Below are positions 12,228 through 23,534 of a DNA stretch of 64,000 bases, in pieces. The translations under genes and the position numbers were made by a program. The stretch covers positions 42,262,407 through 42,326,406 of the forward strand of contig NC_084463.1 in NCBI RefSeq assembly GCF_027409185.1, read 5' to 3'. The notes below the pieces were generated by a model, which was not told where the DNA came from, did not search any database, and saw only the letters and a list, made by a program, of their open reading frames with translations. Position 1 is the first letter of the stretch. Each line of letters opens with the position of its first letter. Source of the DNA: Cynocephalus volans. Taxonomy: Eukaryota > Chordata > Mammalia > Dermoptera > Cynocephalidae.

Positions 12228-12885
12228 AAAAAGACAGAAAACAATAAGTGCTGGTGAGAATGTGGAGCAAAAGGAACTCTCCTACATTGTTGGTGGGAAT
12301 GTAAATTGGTACAGCCACTGTGGGAAACAGTATGGAGCATCCTCATAAAACTAAAAATTGCATTACCTTGTGACCCAGCAATGTCACTATTGGGTATATA
12401 CCCGAAGGAAATGAAATCAGTATTTCGAAGAGACACCTGCACTTCTATGTTCGCTGCAGCACTGTTCACAACAGCCAGAAGATGGAATCAACTTAAATGC
12501 CTGTCGGCAGATGGATAGGTAAAAAAAACTGTGGTATATATGCACAATGAAATACTATTCAGCTATAAAAAGATACTGTCATTTTCAGCAACACGGATGG
12601 AACTGGAGACTCCCAATGCTAAATGAAGTAAGACAAATACTGCATGACCTCCCTCATGTGGTATCAAAAAGAGAAAACTGGTTCTCATAGAAGTAGAGAG
12701 TAGAACAATGGATACCAGAGGCTGGGATGGGAGTGGAGGTGTGGGGACGAGAAGTGGTGAACTAACGGGTACAAGACTATGCTATCTACCCTAAGTGAGT
12801 CATGCTGCAGAATATACACCAGAATGACACAACACAGGTACCCCACAAATACGTACAACTAAATTTTTAAAAATATTGGAAATAA
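12228..12885 (+). repeat. old L1 3' end (end of ORF2 plus 3' UTR)
   Basis: Decayed L1 ORF2 C-terminal text is clear: 'aagtgctggtgagaatgtgg', 'gtgacccagcaatgtcacta', 'gggtatatacccgaagg' and 'atactattcagctataaa'. It is followed by a 3' UTR ending 'cacaaatacgtacaac' before an A/T tail. Stops and indels interrupt the frame; the 70-codon frame at 12306-12518 is a remnant of ORF2. It is an older subfamily than the L1 at 61.3 kb. Confidence 0.85.
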
Positions 12886-12889
12886 TGTA

Positions 12890-14160
12890 AATGTTAGTGG
12901 AATAGCCAAATAAGTTATTGTGTATCTACTCTACCAAATATTAAGAAATCATTCAACTGACAATAATGACTATATAAAAATTATTAATATTATTATAATA
13001 AAATGTTCAAAGAAAACACTGTGACTGGGGAGGGACAAGCCTCACACCCCTTATTAAAATGTTCATTTGCAATTGCTCAAAATAACTTCACCAAAATGAC
13101 CTTCACATTCTCTCCTTAGGTTCCATGTCAGCAAGGTTTTACATCAAACGCCACCACCACGAATCAGACTCCAGAAAGCCTAGAGAAATAATGGAAACAC
13201 CTGCTGAAATCTCCTGAAAAGGCAAAGATAGTGAAGGGAACATAATATGCATTAACCTCCCATCAGTCCCCTGTACTGTTCTATGTCCCTACAGTTCACA
13301 CCAGTTTCCTTTCCATCTCAATCTCCTCTCCTCTTCCTCCACTACAGCCACGTCTCAGCCTTCTGACCCGTCTCCGTGTCAGTGGGGGGTCCTTCCATGC
13401 CCCCTCGTCCTGACAGTGGGAGGCAGGATTGCTCATTTGCTCCATTCTGCTGTGCGAAGATCAGAGACAATGGGAGGAGAGAACAGGAACAAGGGGGCAG
13501 GAGACAAGGTGACGAAAACATGCACTTTCTCATTCTTTTCCCAACAGGACAGGCTGGCAGGGGCAGGCACAGAGTTAGGGAGACAATCTAGAAATCACTG
13601 TAACACTCTCCTAAGGGCTTGAACTAGGGTGGAGAAGACAAGAAACAGGACAACCCAGATTGGGGAGGCATTCGAGGCAGAATTTACTAACAGAACTGAG
13701 CTCCTCAACAACAACAGTCAACAACGCTGGTTAACTTCATATTCCCAAACCCACCAGAGCACCTTCAAATGTGTGTTAATGGCTAACATGAAAGGATGAA
13801 GGCATGCATGAACAGACGGGCTGTGGGCAGGAAGGAAGGGCAAGGATGGTGAATGACGAGTGGACAAAGAGACCCTAACACTCACGTGTCTCCCCGCCCC
13901 TCTCTACAATCCTAGGGGCATCCTTGCTGCCGCCGCCTTGCCTCTGGCTTTTCTATGGACTGCTCCTTGTGCCTGGGAATGATCCACCCACCTCCAGCCT
14001 CACATCTGTACTTAGGGAAGCTGCCTAACCTGCTGAAAAGGAAAATGCACAATTGCATGTGCAGCAAGAATTTCAGAGCTCAGAGCCTGTACCTCAGGCC
14101 CGGCTGAGGGTGCTTATTATGTCGCAGAATTATGGGGGCAGAACTCCAAACACTTCTGGC
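12890..14160. other. unassigned DNA
   Basis: The first 130 bp is AT-rich. The remainder has mixed composition, with pyrimidine-rich stretches at 13260-13340 and 13870-13950. Overlapping frames on both strands at 13342-13622 mirror one another and show no domain. No repeat family is recognised. Confidence 0.35.
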
Positions 14161-14164
14161 AGTG

Positions 14165-14575
14165 ATAAGAGTCCTTGGCCTCCAGGACCTGGGAGATGTT
14201 TCCTCCTGAAGGAATTATGACCCTGCCACCCCACAAGCTTGTCCCATGAGAACATCTGAATAGGTCCTTGTCCCCTCCATTCTCATGTACTTGTTTGTCC
14301 CTGATCCATGCCCAAGTGTCCCATTCACAGACTCAAATACAGATGTAATGAACCACCTTTTTCCATGTAAATAAAGTACAGCAATCAAAAGACGAGACCA
14401 CCACAAACAGCCATAGAAAGCAGCAGATTTGGAGCGTGACCCCTAGGCCACTTTCTGTTGGGCTACGGTGTTCTTTAAACTTTGGATTGTTGGCACTTTT
14501 CTTTTAACTTTTAATAAAATGTTCTGCTTTATCCCTTGTGTCTCACTTCAGTAAGTCCTCACTGTCTTTTAACCA
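14165..14575 (+). mobile_element. possible solo LTR or other retroelement fragment
   Basis: The stretch carries a possible polyadenylation context ('taataaaatgttctgc' at about 14511-14526) followed by 'cttgtgtctcacttc', which is LTR-like. I could not find convincing TG/CA ends or a TSD, so this is tentative. Confidence 0.25.
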
Positions 14576-14779
14576 GAGAGAAAAGATCTGTTAAACTTCA
14601 ATGAAACAGAAGGTCTAAATTAGTGTTACCATAAATGTGTAACTTGAGACTTTCTCCCACTTCTTTTACATTCCAAAGTGACATTCACTCTCTGAAATAA
14701 ATATTTGGGCTAACAATAATTTTTATGCAAAGTGTGTAGAGGGCATTAAAAGGAAAGCACATGAGAGTCTCTCTGCCCC

Positions 14780-14972
14780 ACCATTTTCTGCCACGTGAGA
14801 CACTTGCATTGCTGTAGAGCCACCACCAAAGAAGACCCTCACCAGATGTGTTCCCTGGACTTGAGATGTCCCAGCCTCTGAAACTGTAAGCAATAAGTTT
14901 CGCCTTTTATTTTTTCAACAGAGAACCCAGTTCCAGGTATTTTGTTATAAGCAATAGAAACGGACTAATACA
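14780..14972 (+). mobile_element. MaLR (MST/THE1-like) LTR, 3' part
   Basis: The text follows the 3' part of MST/THE1-type LTRs: 'gaagaccctcaccagatgtg', 'gtcccagcctctgaaactg', 'gcaataagtttcgcc', 'caggtattttgttataagc' and an end at 'ggactaatacaa'. The 5' part is missing or too diverged to delimit. Confidence 0.75.
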
Positions 14973-15449
14973 ACCTCCCTCTGCTTGGCTCCTCACTTGC
15001 GGAACATCTTGCTCCTTCCACCTACCTGGGCACCAGGCTCCCTCCTCCCTGCACACCAGGACGTGTCGGGAGAGCCCAGACACCTGGCTGCCTGCTCCCC
15101 TGGGTGGCCTCAGCTCTCCGCATGATGACTGGCACATAACAGACAGGTACACGATGAAAGTTTGTGGAGTGAATAAGCATATATTTATGTCATAACTATT
15201 ATGAAAGAAAAATGATGCTAAGAAATCCCTCTGCGTTCTTAAAAGTAAAGCTTGAGCAGAAGGGCCCTCAGGCGCTATGGCGCGACAGCCAGATGCAAGC
15301 CACCAGGTATCCTAAGCACCCCGGTCTCTGTCCTCTCTCCAAGCCAGGTGCAGGCCACCAAGTGGCCCTGAAGAAGAGCCTCTCTGCTCCAAACCTCAGC
15401 CAGTAACTCCTCTTTGCTCTGTTTTTGCAGGGTCTAGACAGACGCTCTG

Positions 15450-16735
15450 GAATAGCTCCTCTCTTCCTTGCTCAGCCCCGTCCCCCGTGCCCTGCGCGTG
15501 CTGCGAGCCTCCCTCCGTCCTCTGAGCGCCCCCCGCCCCAAAACAGCCCACCGCGCCCTCTGACCTCGCTCTCCCTGGGCTTTTCTTTTCCTCCCCATCA
15601 CATGAATTCTCTGTCTGTGGCTGTCGCATGACCACCTGTACTGCTACTTTCTCTCTCTCCTCCCCAGCACCCTCCGTCCCCAGGCATCTAAGTAGCAAGA
15701 ACCTGAGTGTCCAGACTTGATTTGGCAGCAGCCAGCAGCGCTCCGGGCCCTTGCAAACCGCCCTAGGAAAGGGCCGAGTCACCGTAAGCCGCAGCAGCCT
15801 CCTGAACTTCACGTGTTCGTCCCCAGTCCCCGTGACCAGCTTGCAGGGGGAGGAAGGGGGCACTCCGGGGCACGTTCGGGCGGCTGGAGGCAGCAATCCT
15901 AGATACTTCTGTCCCCGGAAGGCCCAGAAGTGAGACACGGACAGGCCCCTCCCCTGCCCACCGTCCCTCGGCCGCGGGACCGACGCCCACGTCTTTCGGC
16001 CGCTCTACCGGTTTACCGCCATGAAGTCCTGCCACGCCTGCGACAGCGCGTGCAAAGTGGCTCCTTTGGCGCCGGCTTTGGCTAGGGAAGGCTCAGCCGT
16101 GGTGGATGTGATAGAGCCGCCCCCTCTTTCCCCGAGAGCCGGGGACCTGCTGTGCTCGTGTCACGCGTCCCAGCGGTCACCGGCGGAGACCCGGGCGCGG
16201 GGCGAAGGCTGCGCCCGGACGGGGGCTGCTTCCCTGCGCCCCGGGAGGCGCCGGGAGCCGGGCGGGCCAGGCCGCGGGGAGGAAAAGCAGCGGCCGCGGC
16301 TGCTCGTCCGCCACGCGCTCTCCCCTGAGTCCCGCGCGGGGACAACGCCAGAGCCAGCAGCAGCAGCGCGGGCAGCGCGGCGGCGCCGGGAGCAGGGAGG
16401 GGCGGCAGGACCGAGGTCGCGGCTGCCGAGCCCGCCGGGGTCTCACCGCCCGTCTGTCCGCGGCCGAAGCCTGCGCGGGGCCGGACGGGCAGCGGGCGGC
16501 GCCTGGGGACCGCGGGCACGTCCCGGGGATGAGGGCGTGTCCGGCACGCGGGACCCTAGGAAGTCCGCCCTGGCGGACGACAGGCTCGTACTTAGCCTGG
16601 TCTTCGGGGCTCCCTACGGAACACCTGGCCCGGCCCGACACCGGCTCGCGTCTCCCGTGGCGGTCCCTGGGAGAGACAAGTGGGCGACAAGCTGCGCCGC
16701 ACCGCCAAGCTCCTAGGGCTCGGTCTCCCGCAATT
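15450..16735. promoter_or_regulatory. CpG-rich block, candidate CpG-island promoter/first exon
   Basis: From about 15930 to 16730 the DNA is strongly GC-rich with undepleted CpG (for example 'gcgcggggcgaagg' and 'gccgcggggagg'), in sharp contrast to AT-rich flanks; a milder GC-rich shoulder reaches back to 15450. No SINE or LTR signature explains it. Frames are open on both strands because stop codons are rare in such DNA: plus 16021-16716 (231 codons, ATG in the context 'ccgccatga'), minus 16082-16519 (145 codons, with a Leu-rich stretch 'LPALLLLALALS') and minus 16177-16641. I recognise none of them, so neither direction nor product can be assigned. A methylation-free promoter of a gene or lncRNA extending out of the window is the simplest reading. 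Confidence 0.6.
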
Positions 16736-16739
16736 GATG

Positions 16740-17490
16740 GTTAATTATCTTCTCATTTGCAAAGTGGCAAATAGGTAAAAGAAAGAAGGAAGGAATAACC
16801 ACGGGAAACGGAGGCCCCGTTCCTCATTAGGCATTGCCCGAAGTTAAATTAATTGTACAAAACGATCTAGTCGGTCACAAACCCTGACAAGTGGTCCCAT
16901 CTCGTTCAAATAGTTAACCTAGGCTTGGCATTTTCAACGCCCCGGAAATTGGGGAAACAAAGTAAGCCTTGCAGGGGCCCTGTGACATCATGCCTTTGAA
17001 TGAAGCGCTTAAGGAGGTTGTTGCACAGGCGAAGACTTTACCATTAAGGAGGCATATATATGACTCGTGTCCCCTAAGCAGACACAACGGCCTATGAGGA
17101 TGGCTTCTACGGTAGGAGACAAGGAAGAGCATTCTTAGAAAAACAGATGAAAAGAGTCTCTGAAGGTCTTAGTTAGGCGGAATAAACTCTTTCTAACAGC
17201 TCTGCTCAAGTGAAAACATTAAACATTTAGAAAATGTTAGAAGATCACAGACATTGACAAGCATTTCAGAAATTAATTTTAATTAGAAATCCAATGTTAG
17301 GGACTACTCTGAAAAAGTGAGGCAATGCAGTATGAAATAACGCTGGAGAAGAGTGGTACAGACATGGACTCCATAAGAAATGGACTCCAAGTCAGCTATC
17401 AGGGAAAAACAAAACAAAACCCGGAAGCTGGATTATTTCCCTGCTTTCTATGTATTGAAAGCTAGAGGAAGTGAACAAACCAATGAACTT
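16740..17490. other. unassigned DNA next to the CpG-rich block
   Basis: Unique-looking sequence of ordinary composition. The boundary with the CpG block is abrupt at about 16735. No repeat family, splice structure or protein match is recognised. Confidence 0.35.
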
Positions 17491-17596
17491 TCCAGAGCCT
17501 GACAGATCGGGCTCTACTATTTGCCAAGTCATTAGCCATGTGACCCTGAACAAACCACTTAGCCTCAATTTCTCACTGGCAAAGTGGAGAGATTGA
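17490..17596 (+). repeat. MIR SINE fragment
   Basis: The order of motifs is that of the MIR core: 'ctactatttgccaagtcatt', 'agccatgtgaccctgaac' and 'ctcactggcaaagtgg'. It reads on the plus strand and is heavily diverged. Confidence 0.75.
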
Positions 17597-17597
17597 A

Positions 17598-17762
17598 CTT
17601 CAGTGGTTCTCGGACTATGTAGTATGTGAAGAAGGGGCTTGGAGTGTGTGTGTGAAGAAAGCAGATTCCAACACCCCCGGGGACCCAGTTCCACAGGAGG
17701 TGCTTGTGAATTTGTAATAAAAGGGACTACGGATAGTTCTGAAGCAAGTGGTCCCTGAAACC
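17598..17762. mobile_element. MER5-like hAT fragment
   Basis: It starts 'cagtggttctcggactatg', which matches the MER5 terminus 'cagtggttctcaaac', and ends with 'gcaagtggtccctgaaaccc'. It abuts the MIR fragment on its left. Confidence 0.5.
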
Positions 17763-17764
17763 CA

Positions 17765-18870
17765 CTTCTATTTGTTCAACAAAAATTATTTGAATGCAAA
17801 TTAAAGACTAGGCACAGTAGAAAACACTGGTGCTACAACAGTGTGTAAAATAGACAAAATCCTTGTCTTTGTGAAACATCTGGCTTCGGGCACCTACTTC
17901 CCCAACACAATGATTTTACCATAAATAAACAGGGTGCCTATAGCTTGTTTGCTGTATATCCTTGACAACTTCTTACTGCTCCAACTAAATGCTACTTGCC
18001 CTTCAAAGGTGACTTGACATGTTCATGTACAGTCTCAGTAGCACTTGCTAACTTACTATTTAATGTGTACAAGAAGGGTTATGTGTGTACAAAAAGGTAG
18101 TTAGTAACTAATGTTTTAAATAATTCATTTTTTAAAAAAATATACATGTTAATAGCTATTTTTTAAGCCTTGACACTCAAGGCATTTGTTTTCTTTATAA
18201 ATTAGCTAATAAATTGAACAGATGAAGTTTCCCTAAATATTTAACACCAATAGACCCTATTCAAATTACAATCACAAATTTAATATAATTTATTCTTTCA
18301 AACATTTTATAAAGCAGACAATTTAAAAAGGCACAAGTATTGAAAAATCCATTTCTACATCTTCCCCAAATTACTGGTAATTTAAACTTAATTTTTTTTC
18401 AAACCACCATCTCTATCTCTATGTATTTTGTACCTTCTTGAATAACAAGGTTATTTTCCTGACCAAGGTGAATAAAAGTCCTTTTCAGGCCAACTTAGAT
18501 TATTGATTCGGGGTTATCCATTAGAAATTCAGGACCTCAATTGAATTATGAATTTGGGAACAGGCCAGGACAGTAACACAAAATACTGGGAGTTTTAAGA
18601 TGATTAAACTGCGTTGTGGAGTTTATGGAACCAGGCCCCTTCGTATAGTACTAAAACATCTCACGCCCATATCTCTCTAAAATTTGGTGTTACATTTTAT
18701 GCTGACCTTTTTTCTTATGAACAAAGACCTCTTACACAACTTTTAAAATATTTTTTTTCATAGCTTTTTTCTGCTATTCATGAAATTTTGCACATGAACA
18801 CCCTTCCCCAGGTTGCAAGATTGTTACTTAATATTTTACTGTCTGATTTGGCCTAAACTCCATTCAGTAC
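17765..18870. other. AT-rich DNA, nothing recognised
   Basis: A/T-rich DNA with several homopolymer runs and no open frame of note. No repeat family is assigned by eye. Confidence 0.35.
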
Positions 18871-18879
18871 ACACATAGT

Positions 18880-19445
18880 TGGGTTTGTTTTTTTTTTTCC
18901 TAAACACTTTATTGAAGCACAATATAGAAAATAAAAACATATATACATATAATACAGAAAAGTGCACGTTGTAAGTGTGTAGCTTGAAAAAGTTTCACAA
19001 ACTATACACACTCATGTATCCACACACTAGGATTTAAGCACAGATATGAACACTTTTTTAATTGAAATGAAATCATGTAACATAAAGTTAACCACATTAA
19101 TGTGTACAATTCAGTAGCATTTCGTACATTCCTGGTGTTCTGCCACCACCACTTCTATCTAGTTTCAGCACATTTTCATCACCCCCAGAAGAAAACTCTG
19201 CAGCCATCAAGCGGTCACTCCCCACTCCTGTCTCCTCCCAGCCCCTGGAAGCCACTCATCTGCTTTCTGTCTCTGAATTTTTCTTAAACTTTTTATTGTA
19301 GCAAAATACATAAAACATAAGGATGGCCATTTTAAGCACTTTTAAACATACTACTGTGAATACACACAGTTTGAATTGAGCAATATACAGAATTTTCTAT
19401 AAATATGATTTTAAAATCATGTATGCTTTTTAAAATTATACCACA
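18880..19445 (-). repeat. old L1ME-type 3' UTR (antisense)
   Basis: The antisense L1ME 3' UTR landmarks 'gtgtacaattcagtagcatt', 'ccaccaccacttctatct', 'cattttcatcacccccag' and 'cagcccctggaagccactca' occur in the expected order, preceded by 'cactttattgaagcac'. A second related piece starts near 19278. Confidence 0.7.
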
Positions 19446-19468
19446 TAATTTTCCCCTTTTGAGTAACA

Positions 19469-19705
19469 TTAGGAATTCATAACCTTCACAAAATGATTTT
19501 TCTGTTGCTCAGACAACACAGTGAGCCCTGTGAGCTGACTCCTTTCTCCCTGGCTCTCCGCAGCAACTGTGACAGCAGCCTCGTCCTCTAGCTGCAGCAA
19601 GACGTCAGGCACATCTTGATCTCCTGGGTTATTTCTATCATGGAGAGACACTGAATTGATTACTCTTGAGATTTTAGTGCAGGTGAATATTGGAGCGTTC
19701 CACAT
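19469..19705 (-). other. unidentified minus-strand open frame with protein-like composition
   Basis: A 78-codon frame ends in a stop next to an old L1. It encodes an acidic stretch ('DQDVPDVLLQLEDEAAVTV') and a C-terminus '...SEQQKNHFVKVMNS', whose composition is more protein-like than that of surrounding chance frames. I do not recognise the family. A short decayed retrocopy, a terminal exon or chance are all possible; no clear splice acceptor precedes it. Confidence 0.2.
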
Positions 19706-19744
19706 GAGAAAACATGGCAGAGTATCAAAGATCTGATTTTAAAG

Positions 19745-20895
19745 GTTATGAGTTCACGTGATTGTTTCCAGTTTAACTCCAACTTTCCTAAGCCCTGTCT
19801 TAAAATTATTTTTCAAATATGTTTTTAATTTTTCCACTTTTTAGCTATCAACTCTTCAGAGTTTTCATTGTGTTGCTATATAGGAGATTTATACAATTAT
19901 ATAGTAGGACAAGAAAAAAATAAAGGGAAAAAATAAGCAGGGTCATTTGTAACAAATAAATAAGTAATGGGCATGTTTATAGACTAACTTGTTTCCTGTA
20001 ACAAACTGGCTTTATGACAACTTGCAATGTCCACAGGTAACATGAGGTTTTTTGTTTGGTATGCTGAGTAGTCATTATTCTGTATTTCCTATCATCATAG
20101 GAAAAATAAAACATTTTACAGTGCAGCATCTAAATAAAGAAAATGTGTTTAGGTCCGAGGAAATTAGGAAATTGCTTTCTTTCTCTGCAATACTACTTGT
20201 CCATATTTCCCTTGTCATCAAGGCCAGACAAGAAGAGAATGATGCAGTGTGTTTATACTACACGTTTCTTTGGTGAAGTAAGTTTGCCTTGGAAAATGCA
20301 AACACAGATGACAGCGCCGTGGGAAGTGGCTGCTCCGAATGCATGGGGACATTTTAAAGTTATTACTGAATTATGCCCAAATTATAAAAAGCTTAATTTA
20401 TTCATGTCTGTGCACTTCCTCTCTTACACGTCCAGTCTGAGCTGCTCTTACGTCACTTGTATGATTCTGAATCAGCTAAGTGGCATACTTAAATGAAGTG
20501 GGAGGAAAAAGATAATGTTTATAATTCTACAGCAAGTACATCATAATGCATCCTATTCATATTTTTAAGCTGAGATACTCAGATACAAAACTAAAAAGAA
20601 AATTATTATGTTCTTTGGTAGATACTTGAATCATTACACACTTCTAAAAAGTTTTTCCTATGCTGAATGCACATAAATCTTCCAATGATTGGGAATAATT
20701 CAAGAAAGTAAAACGTTGAAATGTAACTTAAAAGTATTTTATAAACTTTTATATGTAAAATGCTAAGCAGGGCAAGACTGAATTATGTTACCACCCAGAT
20801 CTTGAAAGGGAAAAAAGATAGCATATGTTGCAATGCCAAAATTGAGGCAATGACAATAAAATCCTGAGACACTAAAAAAGAGAGTAAGGGGGACA
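19745..20895. other. AT-rich DNA, nothing recognised
   Basis: AT-rich sequence. The frame at 20143-20496 (117 codons) has no recognisable domain, and its composition fits chance. No repeat family is assigned. Confidence 0.35.
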
Positions 20896-20915
20896 TTTCA
20901 ATAATTTATGTATTG

Positions 20916-21100
20916 GGGCCGGCCCCGTGGCGCAGTCGGGAGAGAGCGGCACTGGGAACGCAGCAGCGCTCCCAACGCGGGTTCGGATCCTATATGGGGA
21001 TGGCCGGTGCGCTGAGTGGTGCGGCCGGTCACAAAAAAGACAAAATAATAATAATAAATAAAATAAATAAATAGAATTTTTTAAAAAATAAATAAATAAA
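20916..21100 (+). repeat. young GC-rich tRNA-derived SINE (CYN-like) with perfect TSD
   Basis: The element starts 'ggccggccccgtggcgcagt', has an A-box-like segment 'tggcgcagtcgg' and a B box 'ggttcggatcc' (RNA polymerase III internal promoter), then a tail of AATA/AAATA repeats. It is flanked by a perfect 15 bp duplication 'ataatttatgtattg' at 20901-20915 and 21101-21115. The perfect TSD and intact CpG sites indicate a recent insertion. It resembles tRNA-Ile but has no tRNA fold that I would call functional. Confidence 0.9.
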
Positions 21101-21190
21101 ATAATTTATGTATTGAAGTGAAAGAGAGTTGGATAAGTAAATCATTAAAATAAATAGAATAATATTTATGTTTTTAATATGTACACTTAC

Positions 21191-21643
21191 TCCATCATCA
21201 GATAAGTGGATACGGAAAATGTGGTACATCTACACAATGGAATACTACTCAGCTATAAAAACGAATGAAATACTGCCATTTGCAACAACATGGATGGACC
21301 TTGAGAGAATTATATTAAGTGAAACAAGTCAGGCACAGAAAGAGAAATACCACATGTTCTCCCTCATTGGTGGGAGCTAAAAATTAATATATAGATTCAC
21401 ACACACACACACACACACAAAAAAACCGGGGGGGGGGGAGAAGATATAACAACCACAACTACTTGAAGTTGATATGACAAGCAAACAGAAAGGACATTGT
21501 TGGGGGGGAGGGGGGAGGGAGAAGGGAGAGAGGTTTTGGTGATGGGGAGCATTAATCAGCCACAATGTATATCGACAAAATAAAATTTTTAAAAAAAATA
21601 ATAAAAAAAAATAAATAAATAATAAATAAATAAATAAATAAAT
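21191..21643 (+). mobile_element. young, severely 5'-truncated L1 with perfect TSD
   Basis: The insertion holds only the last ~190 bp of ORF2 (protein end '...[14 protein letters not shown]') and the 3' UTR: a (CA)n tract at about 21400, a G run, the text 'agaagatataacaaccac', a G-rich polypurine tract, 'tgatggggagcattaatcag', 'tatatcgacaaaataaaa', and a long A-rich tail. It is flanked by 15 bp direct repeats 'aatatgtacacttac' at 21176-21190 and 21644-21658. It is nearly identical to the 3' end of the L1 at 61.3-63.4 kb, so it belongs to the same young family. Confidence 0.92.
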
Positions 21644-21837
21644 AATATGTACACTTACCTTAAAATATACCATTGGCAATGCTCTTGAATACTTTAACAA
21701 CTGTTGGACTGTGCTTAAAGTAAAACTTAGTCACAATACACGGTACCAGCAATTTACTAATGCTGTATTGTTTAGCTGCTGTTAATTCAAGTAAGAAGAG
21801 AGAACACGAAGGAGGCAAGCGTGTAACTCATAAAGCA

Positions 21838-21992
21838 GGCCCTGAGATGAGTCTACCTGGATTCAAATCTCAGCCCTAACACTTAATACTGTGAGACCTG
21901 CAGGGAGTATTTAACTCTTTCCAAGCCTCCATTTCATCATTGTAAAATAGGAATAATAGCCAATTCACTTTAGGTGACTGTCATGTCTAGGT
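21838..21992 (+). repeat. MIR SINE
   Basis: MIR order is clear: 'acctggattcaaatctcag', 'cttaatactgtgagacctg', 'tttccaagcctccatttcat' and 'gtaaaataggaataatagc'. It reads on the plus strand. Confidence 0.8.
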
Positions 21993-22309
21993 TAGGTTTA
22001 AATTTAGGCTCCTTTAAAATAAGGACAGCCAGAGATCAGCTGCCACTTGCCTCACTGCTCCACATTAGCAAGCTCGGTTAACTAACTGCTCATGGTTTTC
22101 AGTCCTCTGCTAGTGACGTGAATATTGTTTCCATTTCTTTGGATAGATCTGGATCTTATACCTTTGAGGAGGTTGCCACGGGGGCTTTTGCCTGCAAACA
22201 AGGATTGGCTTTCAAGAGGAGAGAGAGTCCTATCCCCCTCATGGCATCTCATACATCTCAGAAAAGGACAATGGGCTTAAAGCTTGAGATAGCTTTTTAT
22301 TTAGTTGTT

Positions 22310-22490
22310 TAACTGACCCATAATAATTGTACATATTTATGTGGTACAGTGTGATATTTCAATACTTATATACATTGCATAATTATCAAATTGTGGTATT
22401 TAGCATATCCATCACCTCTAACATTTATAATTAACTATCAAACCTGTTTGTCGGAAATGCCACCACAGTCTGAGGTTGAAAGCTCTTTTA
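22310..22490 (-). repeat. old L1 3' end (antisense)
   Basis: The words 'aataattgtacatatttatg' and 'tggtacagtgtgatatttc', followed by 'catatccatcacctctaac', match the antisense 3' end of L1MA/L1MB-class elements. No coding part is present. Confidence 0.55.
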
Positions 22491-23049
22491 GATACACTGG
22501 ACCCGTGGACTTCCCTTTTATACCATATCTAAGGCTTGCTTCCTGTGGATGTCCTTTCTGGATGGACCACACCCTACCACCCCGTCAGCCAGCCACAAGT
22601 AAAATTAGTCCCTTCTGAGACCTCTTAGTCCCTTCAAATTTCTCCTTCTGGGACCTCACATTGCACTTGCACAGATCAACATGTAACTGCTTGGCATGTG
22701 TTCTCTCTCAAACCATACCTTAAACTTTTCCAGCCTGAAGAAAGGGCATTTCCTTTTCAAACATTTCCCCTCAGTACTTTGAACAGAGCTCAATAAATAT
22801 TTCGGGATAGACTGATTAGAGAAGGTAAGAGAAATCAACATCATTCTTGCCAATATACTGTAATATGTTTCTCTTCCTGTGTAGGGCAACATTAGAATGG
22901 GAAGCTTATTCACCAATAGGTGGCAGCGGGAATTTAATTTCTGGACAGTAGATATCACAGAAGAGCAGTAAATTGCTAGAAATGCCTTATTTCATTTTCC
23001 ATGCATGCAATACGTTTTCTACCCACGTCCCGTGCCCTTGCCACCCTCT

Positions 23050-23330
23050 CGGCTCACTGCCACGCCCTGGTGACTGCTGCCTGAACAGTCACAGCACCTT
23101 CCTTCACGAAGCTCCCAGGCCCCACTGCCTAACCACCTCTTGTATTTCTACCAAATCATCCTGTAAAAGCAGATCTGACCAGGTCAGTCCCCTGTGCAAA
23201 CCCTGAGGGTGGTCCCCAAGGCTTACGGTGCCAAGTCCAAACAACCAAACTGGTTTTCAAACAGTCATCGTTTGGACCTTTGTAATTTTTATTCTTACTT
23301 TATCATCCAGCTATACTGGTCTTCTCGATT
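23050..23330 (+). repeat. L2-type LINE fragment
   Basis: The text 'gcagatctgaccaggtcagt', 'cccctgtgcaaaccctgag' and 'cggtgccaagtccaaac' corresponds to the L2 region that reads 'aatctgatcatgtcactcc' and onward. It is strongly diverged. Confidence 0.6.
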
Positions 23331-23436
23331 ATTTTTCTAAGCAAAGGTACCCCATTGTTCTGAGCCTGATATATCCTTAGAATATATATTATTCATATAT
23401 ATGTATATATACATACACATATGAATATGTATGAAG

Positions 23437-23514
23437 GGTCTTCAAAAAGTTATGGAAAGATTTGTATTATCTTTTAATTCCACTTTTCCACAAACTTCTT
23501 GAAGTACCCTCATA
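23437..23514. mobile_element. palindromic MITE (probably Tc1/mariner-derived)
   Basis: The ~78 bp unit starts 'gggtcttcaaaaagttatgg' and ends 'ccacaaacttcttgaagtac' plus 'cc', so the two ends are inverted repeats of about 24 bp around a short AT-rich centre. 'ta' occurs close to both ends, compatible with mariner target sites. A related unit lies at 32743-32812. I recall a mammalian MITE of this form but cannot name it safely. Confidence 0.6.
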
Positions 23515-23532
23515 TACATCCTATATGCATAT

Positions 23533-23534
<2 letters not shown>

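Noticed and set aside
15396-15938. 180-codon minus frame
   Set aside because: It lies at the GC-rich shoulder of the CpG block, is low in complexity, and competing frames on the other strand are equally open.
16021-16716. 231-codon plus frame as a confident protein gene
   Set aside because: Stop codons are rare in CpG-rich DNA and long frames occur on both strands. No domain is recognised, so it is kept only as part of the CpG-island entry.
20916-21100. tRNA gene
   Set aside because: A and B boxes are present, but the unit is a SINE with an A-rich tail and TSD, and the same unit recurs through the window.
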